Shown here piece by piece: positions 11,905 to 24,296 of a DNA stretch of 64,000 nucleotides (position 1 is its first letter; each line of letters begins with the position of its first letter). Under the pieces are notes generated by a model. It saw only the letters and a program-made list of their open reading frames with translations. It was not told where the DNA came from and searched no databases. The position numbers and the translations under genes were made by a program. Source of the stretch: Hanleya hanleyi (Eukaryota > Mollusca > Polyplacophora > Lepidopleurida > Hanleyidae); contig JAVTVY010045434.1 in the NCBI GenBank assembly GCA_036873755.1, positions 62,001 to 126,000 on the forward strand. Direction: 5' to 3'.

Positions 11905-12554
11905 GGTGGCGCTCTACAGTTTCGTAGTAATGGCCCCGGTCTAATTTCATAATACGATAGACTGCCCTTGTTCTGCTACATCATAATTCTTCTTGTCTTC
12001 TTAATGGCTTATATCTATAATACCATCCTATTCAGCATTATCAACGCTGCAAACGAGTACGTACAAATCGAGTGCTGGCTTCGTCTACACGCTGATCGGG
12101 ATCATGGAGTAAATTTTGTCCTGCCTCAGTTATGCCCCTTGGGTGTGCCTAAAAATCGGGACTCATTTACGGAAAGAAAATCTGACAAAAAACGGGCAGG
12201 TTGACACCCACTTTTGTTTGCCTTTTTAAGTTGAGACCGGACCAGGGAACGTGAGTAAGAAGTTTAATTGAAATCGCTCTTACAGATTTTTCTGGAAATT
12301 GAGCCGAATTTGACCATTTTTCGACATTTTTAAGGGGGTTTCTAGGAAAATTGAAGCAAGCATGGAGGAGAATGTTCGAGTTTAAGGTTTCTATAACATA
12401 GCAGTGTTATATCTTAAAATAATAGTTTCATCATGCTCTTTCAGAAAATATATACATATAAGTGATTTGGATTGAACGTTTTACGACAACTGGTGGCCGA
12501 AAAACGGACCCATAGTCTATTCCATGCCGAATGGAAGAATCCCTGGAGTGCAGC
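11905..12554. other. 650-bp insertion of unknown type in the satellite
   Basis: The satellite text breaks off after 'gatctat' and resumes at 'ctatagcc'. The four bases CTAT are present at 11901-11904 and 12555-12558, consistent with a short target duplication. The ends show no convincing inverted repeat. A 78-codon plus-strand ORF (11968-12204) has a hydrophobic N-terminal stretch but no recognisable family. It could be a fragment of an unknown mobile element. Confidence 0.6.
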
Positions 12555-15288
12555 CTATAGCCAGAGGTTTTATCAAGGCCCTCTGTACTATTGACAACGC
12601 TCCATAGCCAGTGGTTTTAGTAGGGCACTCTGTACTATTGACTCCGATCTATAGCCAGTGGTTTTAGCATGGCCCTTTGTACTATTGACACAATGATCCT
12701 TAGCCAGTAGTTTTAGCAGGGCACTCTGTACTATTGACTCCGATCTATAGAAAGTGGTTTTAGCTGTGTCCTTTGTACCATTAACATTGATCTATAGCCA
12801 GAGGTTTTAGCATGGCCCTTTGTACTATTGACACAATGATCCTTAGCCAGTAGTTTTAGCTAAGTGGTTTTAGCTGTGTCCTTTGTACCATTAACATTGA
12901 TCTATAGCCAGAGGTTTTAGCATGGCCCTTTGTACTATTGACACAATGATCCTTAGCCAGTAGTTTTAGCAGGGCACTCTGTACTATCGACTCCGATCTA
13001 TAGAAAGTGGTTTTAGCTGTGTCCTTTGTACCATTAACATTGATCTATAGCCAGAGGTTTTAGCATGGCCCTTTGTACTATTGACACAATGATCCTTAGC
13101 CAGTAGTTTTAGCAGGGCACTCTGTACTATCGACTCCGATCTATAGAAAGTGGTTTTTACTATTAACATTGATCTATAGCCAGATGTTTTAGAAAGGCCT
13201 TCTGTACTATTGACATTGATCTATAGCCAGAGGTTTTAGCAAGGCCATCTGTACTATTTATACTGCTCCATAGCCAGTGGTTTTAGCAGGATCCCCTGTA
13301 CTATTGACATTGATCCATAGCCAGTGGTTAGCAGGGTCCTCTGTACTATTCAGACATTTAGGCCGTAGTTTTAGCAGGGTCCTCTGTACCATTGATACTG
13401 ATCTATAGTCAGCGGTTTTAGCGAGTTCCTCTGTATTACTGACACTGATGTATAGCCAGCGGTTTTAGCAGGGTCCTGTGTACTCTTGACACTGATCTAT
13501 AGCCAGCGGTTTTAGCAGGGTCCTGTGTACTATTGACACTGATCTATAGCCAGTGGTTTTAGCAGGATCCCCTGTACTATTGACATTGATCCATAGCCAG
13601 TGGTTAGCAGGGTCCTCTGTACTATTCAGACATTTAGGCCGTAGTTTTAGCAGGGTCCTCTGTACCATTGATACTGATCTATAGTCAGCGGTTTTAGCGA
13701 GTTCCTCTGTATTACTGACACTGATGTATAGCCAGCGGTTTTAGCAGGGTCCTGTGTACTCTTGACACTGATCTATAGCCAGCGGTTTTAGCAGGGTCCT
13801 GTGTACTATTGACACTGATCTATAGCCAGTGGTTTTAGCAGGATCCCCTGTACTATTGACATTGATCCATAGCCAGTGGTTAGCAGGGTCCTCTGTACTA
13901 TTCAGACATTTAGGCCGTAGTTTTAGCAGGGTCCTCTGTACCATTGATACTGATCTATAGTCAGCGGTTTTAGCGAGTTCCTCTGTATTACTGACACTGA
14001 TGTATAGCCAGCGGTTTTAGCAGGGTCCTGTGTACTCTTGACACTGATCTATAGCCAGCGGTTTTAGCAGGGTCCTGTGTACTCTTGACACTGATCTATA
14101 GCCAGCGGTTTTAGCAGGGTCCTCTGTACTATTGACACTGATCTATAGCCAGTGGTTTTAGCAGGGTCCTGTGTACTCTTGACACTGATCTATAGCCAGC
14201 GGTTTTAGCAGGGTCCTGTGTACTCTTGACACTGATCTATAGCCAGTGGTTTTAGCAGGGTCCTGTGTACTATTGACACTGATCTATAGCCAGTGGTTTT
14301 AGCAGGGTCCTGTGTACTATCGACACTGATCTATAGCCCGTGGTTTTAGCAGGGTCCTGTGTACTATTGACACTGATCTATAGCCAGTGGTTTTAGCAGG
14401 GTCCTGTGTACTATCGACACTGATCTATAGCCAGTGGTTTTAGCAGGGTCCTGTGTACTATCGACACTGATCTATAGCCCGTGGTTTTAGCAGGGTCCTG
14501 TGTACTATGGACACTGATCTATAGCCAGTGGTTTTAGCAGGGTCCTGTGTACTATCGACACTGATCTATAGCCAGTGGTTTTAGCAGGGTCCTGTGTACT
14601 ATCGACACTGATCTATAGCCCGTGGTTTTAGCAGGGTCCCGTGTACTATTGACACTGATCTATAGCCAGTGGTTTTAGCAGGGTCCTGCGTACTATCAAG
14701 ACTGATCTATAGCCAGTGGTTTTAGCAGGGTCCTGTGTACTATTGACACTGACCTATAGCCAGCGATTTTAGCAGGGTTGTGTACTATCGACACTGATCT
14801 ATAGTCAGTGGTTTTAGCAGGGTTGTGTACTATCGACACTGATCTATAGTCAGTGGTTTTAGCAGGGTCCTGTGTACTATCGACACTGATCTATAGCCAG
14901 TGGTTTTAGCAGGGTCCTGTGTACTATCGACACTGATCTATAGCCCGTGGTTTTAGCAGGGTCCTGTGTACTATTGACACTGATCTATAGCCAGTGGTTT
15001 TAGCAGGGTCCTGCGTACTATCAAGACTGATCTCTAGTCAGTGGTTTTAGCAGGGTCCTGTGTACTATTGACACTGACCTATAGCCAGTGATTTTAGCAG
15101 GGTTGTGTACTATCGACACTGATCTATAGTCAGTGGTTTTAGCAGGGTTGTGTACTATCGACACTGATCTATAGTCAGTGGTTTTAGCAGGGTCCTGTGT
15201 ACTATTGACACTGATCTATAGCCAGTGGTTTTAGCAGGGTCCTGTGTACTATTGACACTGATATATAGCCAGTTAGCAGGGTTTTAGG
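12555..15288. repeat. 47-bp minisatellite array, segment 4 (most homogeneous part)
   Basis: From about 14000 to 15270 the 47-bp units are nearly identical, with only single-base variants (actattgac/actatcgac, agcca/agccc). That points to recent amplification. The array ends abruptly at about 15288. Confidence 0.95.
13277..14104. repeat. 276-bp higher-order repeat within the satellite, three copies
   Basis: A block of about six 47-bp units, including one with the rare 'attcagacatttaggccgtag', recurs at an exact 276-bp offset (near 13277, 13553 and 13829). 276 is a multiple of 3, so identical 67-codon minus-strand ORFs arise at 13465 and 13741. These are artefacts. Confidence 0.85.
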
Positions 15289-17090
15289 TCTATTCCAGGC
15301 TAGATTTTGAGACTGATTACATCATTCTTTAAAATCATATTGAGTGTGAAGAAAAAAGAGGTATGATAAACACAACAACAACAAGGAGGTATGATAAACA
15401 CAAATCTATAACCAGCAAAAATCTTTTTATAGGAATTTTATTTTCCATCTCTTATCAGACAACATAAAATATTCATTACTTCAACTCCTAACAAACACAG
15501 CAATGTTCATCAACAAACGTCAACAGAACAAACAAATGTACAAAAACAAGAAATAATTTATCTATTTACATCTTATGTAATTAAGCACAATGTAACTATG
15601 TGGAATTCAATTAATTTACAGTAAATTCTATATCAACATTCAATCACTTCTAACCTCGGGATATTTTCAATTTGATCAAACAATAAACATGTTAAATCTA
15701 GAATAAGGTAGATATGTTTGTACAATTTCACCCAGTTTCAATAATCTGATGACTCCAGTAGTTTATTTGAGGGAAATGCATTTCTGTGATTGAATTACAT
15801 CAGCATTTATTGTAGCAAAAAGAGCCTGAGGCTAAAAGACAACCCACAAATTACATGTGCCCGAAGTAGTCATGTGAAGTAAAAAAAAGCATATATGTTG
15901 AATGCTGCTCATTATACTCAAAGACAACTAGAAACAAGGTAAAAATTTTAACAGGAAGAAGAACATCAGCGGATCTAATTCATGCCAAGTCTCAATTTTC
16001 TTTTTATCATTCCGTGTATTTGACCAGAGCTACCTTGTTCAGAGTTCTACTTGTCGGAAGACTATCCAAGCTGAAACTGAATGGACATTTGGCCATGCAA
16101 AATAGCCAGTGGCAAAATATAGAATGTTATGAAAAGCATGCCCAGTTTTTTACCTGAAATTACATCAGCAAAAATTGTGCCTAACAACAATTAATACATA
16201 TGATCTCGGTTCACATGTGGATGACAAGAGTACAAGGGTTCATGGCCACATGTAAATATACAGAGTACAAGGGTTCATGGCCACATGTAAATATACAGAC
16301 TTCCTAACTGGGATATGTATGGTACCTGAATTATCAAGCTATAAGCTGCCAATGTTAATACTTCACATCCACAATAAAAGGTTTGGATTTGTGCCCAGGG
16401 AAAACGGGGAGGGGGGGTGGGGGGTGAAGAATTATATAACAGTTTGGAATGTAACATGTGGCTATGATCTATAATTTCCTATCTTATCAAACCCTGTGGA
16501 GGCTAGCATCAATTACTCCAGCTTGGATACTTCCAGATAAATATTCAGAGTCATGTTGAACATGCACCACAAATCCATGGCTATTGGGAGTAATGACTGT
16601 TTTGAAGCAAAATGAATCTAATGTTTTTGAAGTCCCCATAATCACATCAAGTATTATTTTGGTCAACGGTGTCATATTTTAGATATATTCAGGAATCCCT
16701 GCCAAAAACAGATGGAAACCCAATTTCAAATTCCAGTGTATGTCTGTTTTATGTTTTTGTTTTGTTTGTTTTTTACTTGGAGCACCAACAGTATCAAACT
16801 TATGTATTTTGTCTTTACTGACATAACACCCAATGGAGTTTTTTATGCCAATGTAACTGCTCCTTTTTAAGTCCCGGAAATTGTCATTACTCTCAGCATG
16901 ATATATAAATGTAGATGTGAAAATCCTAATATCTGAAGATCCACCGTTTTCCAGCAGAGGAACTATCAACAGGATAGACAACCCAGGGCAGCAGACATAT
17001 TACAAACAGAGATGTAATGTATTCTGTATTTGTACCGGAGGAAAAGAGGGAAGAGGTAGCAGATGTTTGATTCACCAGGATATTGGAAGG
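15289..17090. other. Unique AT-rich sequence, no gene seen
   Basis: No repeat family or coding pattern is recognised apart from a 35-bp direct duplication near 16228-16298 ('gagtacaagggttcatgg...'). It lies downstream of the PKA gene on the minus strand and may be intergenic. Confidence 0.6.
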
Positions 17091-17093
17091 AAT

Positions 17094-17160
17094 GGGTGAG
17101 TGAGGGAGTTAGGGCTTAACGTCGCATTCAGCAGTATTTAGGCCATATAGTGATGATATA
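17094..17160. repeat. Interspersed repeat fragment (GTGAGTGAG...TTAACGTCGCATTCAGCA family)
   Basis: Carries 'gtgagtgag', 'cttaacgtcgcattcagca' and 'ggccatatagtgatg'. Related text appears at 27845-27880, 40455-40515 and 42722-42790. From memory this resembles a common gastropod short interspersed repeat, but the family name is not verified. Confidence 0.5.
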
Positions 17161-17313
17161 ACTAACTATGATATGATTAGCTGGACATGTGCAACTATCC
17201 CCATGTACAGCATGTGACATGGTACATAACTCATGCTGCTCACCCACTTGGGGGTTGGAAGAATGGCAAGTCCATGGAGAGGTAAGATGCTGTCCATAAG
17301 TTGCATACGGTAA

Positions 17314-17470
17314 ACACTGTAATAATTCAATCACAGAAAGTGCAGTTTCTTACCCCAAAATAATACATGTACATGTACCAAGGTAATACCATTTATTAGA
17401 ACGGAAAGTTGAAGAAATAATATAGGATCTTATCTATGTCGTTTCTCCTGTATTTAGAAGGTGATCAAAT
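17314..17470. mobile_element. Partial copy of the 238-bp MITE
   Basis: Contains 'aataattcaatcacagaaag' and later 'atttattagaacggaaagttgaagaaataat', both parallel to 17691-17775. The ends are eroded. Confidence 0.55.
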
Positions 17471-17683
17471 GTGTAAGTGAGGTGGAATTTACCTGCTGCC
17501 ATGGCTGGTTGTGCATGAGACAATGGTAAAGGGGGTGTAAAGAAGGCTCAGTGGGCTATTTTACACCCCTGTCCCTTTGTCTCTGGCATGAACTGTCATG
17601 ACGGCCACTAATTCCAACCTGGTTTATTAGCGGGACTGATCAAAATTTGAAGCAAAATCTGGGGGTGATTGAACATGTATATA

Positions 17684-17921
17684 CAGTAATCCCCCTAATA
17701 ATTCAATCACAGGAAGTATAATTTTCTTCCATAAAATCCGGGGTGATCAAATTTATTAGAACAGAAAGTTGACAAAATGGTTTAAACTCATGCATATAAT
17801 CCATTATTTCTTCATTATTTCAATGATTTTAGATGGTGGTCAATTTATTAGTACAGCCGATTGAAGTTTTTTCCCAAACTTGAATTTTGATAGGGGGATT
17901 AAATTATTAGAGGGATCACCA
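17684..17921. mobile_element. 238-bp MITE, TA target duplication, copy 1
   Basis: The left end is CAGTAATCCCCCTAATAATT. The right end read on the complement is TGGTGATCCCTCTAATAATT. TA flanks both ends (17682-17683 and 17922-17923). A second copy of exactly the same length lies at 60561-60798. TA duplications and CAGT-type ends fit a Tc1/mariner/pogo-type MITE. Confidence 0.8.
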
Positions 17922-18714
17922 TAGGGTGTTTGAAATTATCAAAACATTTACCATAACCCATTTGGGGGAACTTTTACACACTCCTAATAACATCTATGGT
18001 ATAGTCATGGATGCTAATACTTGTTCAATCCCAGTTTACTAGCTGTAATATTCAATGATACATTTCAAAAATGGCCAAAATCATTAGTAAAATATAATGA
18101 TGTGTAAAGAAACACTCAGTGCAAAAGATACAACTCACTCATGCACTGGACTCCCACTTACAAGTCGTGTAAAACAGTTTGGGAAATTCAAACAATCTGG
18201 GTGAGACTGTCAGGCATCAACTGGTGCACCATCATAATGGACTTGAGCATCTCAGAGAATTCATTATGTGGAGTGGAATAATCTCCAGTGTGAGCGGTTA
18301 TCATGGTACGATGAGAGAATGTATATAAGGAAATCCTTGGGGAGGAATGTGAACATTGGTCTGCAGAATCATGAAGTACTAATGTATTCCAACCACTACA
18401 ACTGGATTTGTACCTGTCTAACTTGAAAGAATCAAGTGTATGCCATAATTGTGCAATCACAATTCTCAAGTCATCCATACTTGGACCTAACCAATAATAT
18501 GTGAGCTAGACCAGCTCGTGACTTCAACTCGGCAATGACAGGTAGTTAGCATATTGTGTATGATCTTATCAATCCTGAAATTTGATGGGGTGGGTGAATC
18601 AACCAGATGATGCCTTGTGCTATCTTGTTTGGAATTGCCTGGGGAAATCATGTTGCCTGAGCAATCAATGTGTTCCCTTGAGCCACCAGGTATCACCTCA
18701 AGTAATCACAAGCC

Positions 18715-19319
18715 AAAGCCTGGCGCACACGAGAGCTATCAGCTGAGCTAACGGCCTCAATTGCCTGTCAGCTCAGGGGCTAGCTCTCGTGTGTGGGCAG
18801 TTTTTGGTGAGCTTTTGGCCTCGCGAGGCCGCGACAGAAATATCAAACTTGTTTGATAATTTCGTCTCACGAGGCCAAGTCCTCAGCGTGTGCGGCGAAC
18901 GCAAACCAACAGCTCAGCAGTTTTATTTGACCAGCCGATAGAAACGTATCTCAAATTCACGTGATTTTTACGGCTGTTCAAAAACAGGGCATGAATTTAC
19001 CATAAAACTTTACCAGACCATCGGGCTGATATATTTCATTACACAAAGGTGAAATTCTTTATTTATAACCAGCCAGTCGGGCTGGTTAGTTAGCTTTAGA
19101 ACTATATTTAACCAGACAAGTTCTAAATTCACCAGCCACGGGCTGCCGGGCTTGTGGCAATTTCGAGCCCTGAAAAATGATCTCGAAGAAGGTGTTCTGC
19201 GAGAACCGGTGATCCTTTTGCTCACCGTGTGCGATGAAACCACACGAGAGCTAGCCCCTGAGCTGACAGGCAATTGAGGCGGTTAGCTCAGCTGATAGCT
19301 CTCGTGTGCGCCGGGCTTT
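18715..19319. mobile_element. 605-bp TIR element whose inverted repeats are themselves hairpins
   Basis: Inverted repeats of about 75 bp (AAAGCCTGGCGCACACGAGA at left; AAAGCCCGGCGCACACGAGA on the complement of the right end) border the element. AGCC is present on both sides (18711-18714, 19320-19323). Each arm contains its own imperfect palindrome, from CACACGAGAGCT to AGCTCTCGTGTG. The GC-rich interior includes the palindrome GGCCTCGCGAGGCC. No coding sequence is recognised. It is inserted in a degenerate CACATGTGAC repeat. Confidence 0.85.
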
Positions 19320-19323
19320 AGCC

Positions 19324-19515
19324 AATGATGTGACCTACATGTAAAGTAACCACATGTGACCGAGTTATCATTAGACCACAGGCATCACGTGACCTAAGGT
19401 ATGACATGTGACAATATACAATCACAGGATATCAGGCAATCACAATGTGACTTCAGCAATCACATGTGACCAAAGCAGTCATGTTTGACCATTGAGCAAC
19501 TGTGTGTGAACTTCA
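19324..19515. repeat. Degenerate ~22-bp repeat rich in CACATGTGAC
   Basis: Irregular copies such as 'accacatgtgacc', 'catcacgtgacc', 'gacatgtgac' and 'aatcacatgtgacc' follow each other at roughly 20-30 bp. Similar text just left of the 605-bp element (about 18640-18710) suggests that the element landed inside this array. Confidence 0.55.
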
Positions 19516-19693
19516 ATTTGATACAATGACATGGGCATCTACACACTCCTAAAGGCTACATGTACTATTCTATATGTGATCACTCACAATCAACTAAGCC
19601 TTTTCTTCAACTGTATGATAACACTCATCAACAACAACAATCACTGGTGCAGTTTCACAATAATATACACCCACAATTTATAAGAATATCTGG

Positions 19694-19893
19694 GCAAGTC
19701 CTGCAATAATTCAATCACAGCAATAAATGCTTTTCATGTATGAAAATATAACTCATAATATCGAGCTGTAATTGTTCAAAATTTGTCACACATCTACAAT
19801 ATAATAAGCGGCATAAAATTCCATTAATTCTTAATATTTTATTTTGTTCAGTTTCCAATTGTACTTTCTGCGACTGAATTATTAGAGGACCGA
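19694..19893. mobile_element. Diverged copy of the 238-bp MITE
   Basis: Starts 'ctgcaataattcaatcacag' and ends 'gactgaattattagaggacc', which is the inverted form. The interior is diverged and the borders are approximate. A shorter relic, 'gatcccctctaataattt', is at about 20454. Confidence 0.55.
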
Positions 19894-19899
19894 CCTGTT

Positions 19900-22124
19900 T
19901 CATTTGTGTTCTATTTTTTTTTACAATCTTCAAGAATCGATATGCAGGTAAATTCTTCATGAACTAATTTTCACTCATGTAAAAATTTACATGTATAATA
20001 CAACAAATTCTGAGCTTCTCTATGTGTATGAAATTCAATGCACAAACTGTTAACTCTACATGTAACAAAGAGAAATCTAGGAGATGCTATATTGTTCGTG
20101 GTGACTTGGGTATCAAAAGATGATGTCATGCAGGATTCTTTACTCATAGATACTTCAGGGATATAGTCAACTATACTTACTGGAATAATTTTAGTGGCCG
20201 GTCCCAGACCTTGTTAAGAGGGTCGAAAGCTTGTGTATTAAATTCCATAAATGTGAAGAAGCTCAAAGTTTATAGTATTATTGAAGATCACACATGTATA
20301 TGAGTTCAATCAATTTATTTGATTCAACCCACTAAAATATTTGGGTCAGATTCTGACAATTCAACCTGAATAAATGTTATCACCCTTTAATTCACACTGG
20401 GAGAATACCATTACTGTGACTACCATTTATCGTGAATAACGTTCTATGTAACGATCCCCTCTAATAATTTGTATGACATTTTTTGTCTTCGAACAAGAAA
20501 ACAAGCTTGGTTCAGTAACAATTTAGCAAATACAAATACAGTCATGTGCAAACATCTTCCCATTCTTGGTGTCCAAATTGATCTTTTTCTCTAGCATTTT
20601 TTGAAACAGCTAGGGTGTCCACATCCTATATACTGTGTTGTGTTAAATCCGTCAACTTTAGGGTGTACAAAGCTGAATTGTGGTGTTCAAATGACGAGCA
20701 TATGCAGCATTGCGAAGTTAAAAGCCTGAGGTGAACAACTGTAGCAGGAGAACATTTTCCTTTTTTCTTAAGAATTATTTTCTCTTGAGTATGTTGAGAA
20801 GATAGTTCACTTTTGCTGTTTGAATTGTTGAAGAGATTACTGTTGCTAAGCCCTCTACAATGTGTATATAATGATGAATAAAGCTAGTCCTTAGTTTCAC
20901 AACCACTTTCATGACTTTATGAAAAAAGAAAGATGAGAGAAGATGGTTTCCTTCTTCGGACAAACCAAATATATCCATTGTTTTTTGGCAAACAGATGCA
21001 GTTTGATAAACTTTGCATGGAACAAAAAATATGATCTGGGCTGCTTGATACAATCTTCAAGAACATTATTTGTCAAAACTTTTACAAACAACTGTTTTTG
21101 TTTTCCCGTCAGTGATAAAAATGGTTGACATGATGGTGTCTGTGAAGCTATACATGTAATACGATCTCTGTGAGAAAGAATACTTAAAATCATTATAGAT
21201 TTACATCACTCTATATAGAGTCAGTTTAATAATGTTGAGTATTTCTTAAGTCCTGGCAACATAATACAGTGAGACTGTCACTACACTACACCTTTTAGAT
21301 CATTTCAGCCATTTACAATCCTCTTGGTATTATACTGGTGGTATCACTTGTGCTCCTACTGAATCAGTTGTACGATCAGTTAAGCCAGGCCATTTAAAAC
21401 TAGAATGGAATCTAGTTAATGGTCACTTCAGGAAGACAACAAAATAGTCAGAGTTAGCTCCCTTCCATTACTGGTTCATCAATGGATGATTTTTACAATG
21501 AGTCAGTAGAAGCAGGTATTTGCCATTCCTATATATATCATCTTCGCTTACCCCAAGTCTAACACTACACGTGTTGCCTTGGCTGAAACGTAACACATTA
21601 TCTGATCAGAATACAGGTCTGGTGATGTCATAGCGCTATAAATATTTCGTGGTCCATATTAGAAGAAGTGCAATGTGTGACCTCTTTAAAATTCAAATTT
21701 GATTGGCTATTCGAAGCAAATTAACATCAATACACCCACCACTTGCCATATTTGGAGATCACACGGGCAGACATCAAAGAAAATCCTAGCTGCACGGTGT
21801 TGGCAAGCTCCTATCTTGATTGGCTATATGACATCACATGCGTTTCTCGGTTTGAACAGTTTACTCTATTCAGTAAGTCAAGGTAAATGACGGAACGTTA
21901 GTGTAGTATTTAACTTGAAAATGTCAAGATGATATATATCAACCCTTTATGCACTGCAGCTTTGACCTCATTTTGAAAATGAAGGCGGATTCCAAAACAT
22001 CATAATGTCACTGAGAACTCTTCATGACGTCCCTGAACTACAAATCAATTTCCACAAATGCCTTGGTGATGCATTGTTGACCTCGGTTTGAAAACTGCTG
22101 TGCACCAGAAATACCTCCAAATAT
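19900..22124. other. AT-rich non-coding sequence downstream of the PKA gene
   Basis: Apart from a MITE relic near 20454, no repeat or coding sequence is recognised. It may be 3' flanking DNA, or an extended 3' UTR if the poly(A) sites at 22125-22138 are not used. Confidence 0.5.
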
Positions 22125-22138
22125 TTTATTTATTTATT
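22125..22138 (-). terminator. Candidate polyadenylation signals of the PKA regulatory subunit gene
   Basis: The minus strand reads AATAAATAAATAAA, three overlapping AATAAA hexamers. They lie about 390 bp past the stop codon at 22524-22526 and are the first canonical signals seen after it. Confidence 0.45.
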
Positions 22139-22523
22139 ATTTTTTCTTGGAATGGGGATGTGACTTTTTGGTTCGCGTTATATGTAAAGTTCTCCATTTG
22201 CAACTGAAGCTCAAATTCACAGGCTGAAAAAGACACCCTTTCTCTTTCCTTGGCAGTCCATAAAATAATACAATCCTAACTTGATATGAAATAATTAACA
22301 AAAGTTTTTTAAAAAATCTTTACATGTACGTATTAAACTATACACTCTAATAATATACAATACAGCCTTTGAAATGTTGAACTGACACATGGTAACTGGT
22401 TGGTAGGGAGTTAAGGGGCACACCTCGTCTCTCAGTCGGGCAGTTGGAAGATCTGAATCTCAATTTAAAACACCATCCAGGAGGAAAAATAAGGTAGCAA
22501 AAATATAGAGGACTGGTGAGGTT

Positions 22524-22654
22524 TCACCGTAGATCTGTGATGCTGGCCTTGTCCCCGAACACCTGGACAAGCTGCTCCTCATATTCGTCAATATTCCTCT
22601 TCAGGATGTCCATACATGGCCCCAGAAGTCGCTCAAACGCCTGCACATCCAGCA
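22524..22654 (-). CDS. PRKAR2: Terminal coding exon of PKA type II regulatory subunit
   Basis: After the acceptor TACATTTCAG the exon encodes [16 protein letters not shown], then [17 protein letters not shown], and ends ITDLR before TGA. This matches the C-terminal helix region of PKA type II regulatory subunits: vertebrate RII has [19 protein letters not shown] followed by YEEQLV, and insect RII ends ITD-x-R. The exon starts in phase 2, and its TG completes a valine codon with the G at the end of exon 61251-61319. It forms the end of the second cyclic-nucleotide-binding domain and the C-terminal tail. In the cell the R subunit holds the catalytic subunit inactive until cAMP binds, and RII is usually tethered by AKAPs. 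Identification is by recognition of conserved residues, not by a search. Confidence 0.93.
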
Positions 22655-22759
22655 CTGAAATGTACAACAGGTGAGAAGCATGGTCAGTGGGAGATCTATA
22701 GTGGTAGAATAGACATAAGGAATGAGCAAACCATAGAGATGCCACATGTAACATGAGGC

Positions 22760-22960
22760 ACCGGAGGTGCTACAACTCCTCAGCCCCTTAACAGTCTAGA
22801 CCAAGATGTTTTCATGTGTGTAGAAGTTTGGATGCATAGCAGAGAGTTATGGCATGCGAAATGCAAACCCAAGCCACAACCCCTGACAGATGAACGGATG
22901 GATACACGGACACCCGGACGGACGACAATCGGAATCCAGAATACCCCCCATATTTTCCAT
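22760..22960 (+). mobile_element. Pearl/Helentron-like 3' end fragment
   Basis: Contains the GGAC-type microsatellite zone (22890-22926, 'acggatgg...cccggacggacg') followed by 'aatccagaataccccccatatttt'. That layout matches the 3' module of the other pearl-like elements here, but no full core repeat is seen. Confidence 0.5.
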
Positions 22961-23231
22961 TTCATACAGCGATGGTTTTTACAGTGAGATCTAATTACAA
23001 AAAAAAAAGATAATAATCAGCCGAGCGAAGAAACTACCTGGCGCCAGTCGGGAACGATTACAGAGAGCATTCAAGGCTTCCAAAAAATAAAGGAGCAAAG
23101 GTTTCCGAGGTTTAGTTGCACATTACAACATCAAAACATGCGGCAGGCCTGCACAAATTGAAATCCAGGTAACCCAAACAAGAGTTACACCAAAAAATTT
23201 TCATGTAACGATATCTCGTTAACAATATAGT

Positions 23232-23912
23232 CGATGGCGGCCATCTTGGTTAACGCAGTTTGGTGAAAAACAATTCCAGTCATCTTCTTAATGATGTGAA
23301 GTCACTCCCCAGATTTGAAGTCGATCGGTTGAATTGTTCTCGAGATATCATGTTCATAACATTTTGGAGATGGATGGAATCTAAGATGGCTGACGGCGGC
23401 CATCTTGGTTAACGCAGTTTGGTGAAAAACAATTCCAGTCATCTTTTTATTGATGTGAAGCCACTCCCCAGATTTGAAGTCGAACGGTTGAATTGTTCTC
23501 GAGATATCGTGTTCACAACATTTTGGGATGGATGGAATCTAAGATGGCTGACGGCGGCCATCTTGGTTAACGCAGTTTGGTGAAAATCCATTCCAGTCAT
23601 CTTCTTATTGATATGAAGTCACTCCCCAGATTTGAAGTCGATCGTTTGAATTGTTCTCGAGATATCGTGTTCATAACATTTTGGAGATGGATGGAATCTA
23701 AGATGGCTGACGGCGGCCATCTTGGTTAATGCAGTTTGGTGAAAAACAATCTCAGCCATCTTCTCACTGATGTCAAATCACCCCCCAAGTTTGAAGTTGA
23801 CGAGTTGAATTGTTCTCAAGATATCCCGTTCACAACATGGTTGGGACGGAAGGACGGACGGACGGGTAGCATATTTTCCAAGTCCCCCTCTTAATTAACC
23901 ATGGGGACAATT
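23232..23912 (+). mobile_element. Pearl/Helentron-like element with four 159-bp core repeats
   Basis: The text GGCGGCCATCTTGGTTAACG recurs at 158-159 bp intervals (starts near 23236, 23396, 23553 and 23712). Each unit ends with a 'gttctcgagatatcgtgttcac'-like stretch. The last unit runs into 'ggaaggacggacggacggg' and then a hairpin, CCCC...GGGG (23882-23908). This order (core repeats, GGAC microsatellite, hairpin) is what I know from bivalve pearl elements, later linked to Helentrons. It encodes nothing. Confidence 0.75.
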
Positions 23913-24296
23913 AACCATGGGGAGCTGATACGAGAGCTAAACATCACTTTTGCGAAGGGAGTGATTTGTTTTGTTCTTCCTATCATATTATATTTCTGAT
24001 TAAATAAATCCATTTATTTTCAAACAAAAAAATAATGAAAATGAAATAATCTATGTGATCTCAATAGTGATGAATTTCAACAGTCACCAGTGGTTACCAG
24101 TAGACTCATCAATTAATTCAAGCTCACTAGGAGCTTGAACAATTCTAGTTAATGTTCTGTCATTATTTCTGGTAACGACTCAACTGCTACCTAATTTATA
24201 AATTGGAATGAACTGGCTTTCCTGACTGGGGTGATTATGTCATATAAAATTAACAATATAACGTTTATAATGTAAATGTAATATTTTATCTTAGTT

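Noticed and set aside
13465..13944. Two identical 67-codon minus ORFs
   Set aside because: They are copies of a 276-bp higher-order satellite repeat, not genes.
1..15288. CRISPR-like array
   Set aside because: The 47-bp units are contiguous with no unique spacers, and the genome is eukaryotic.
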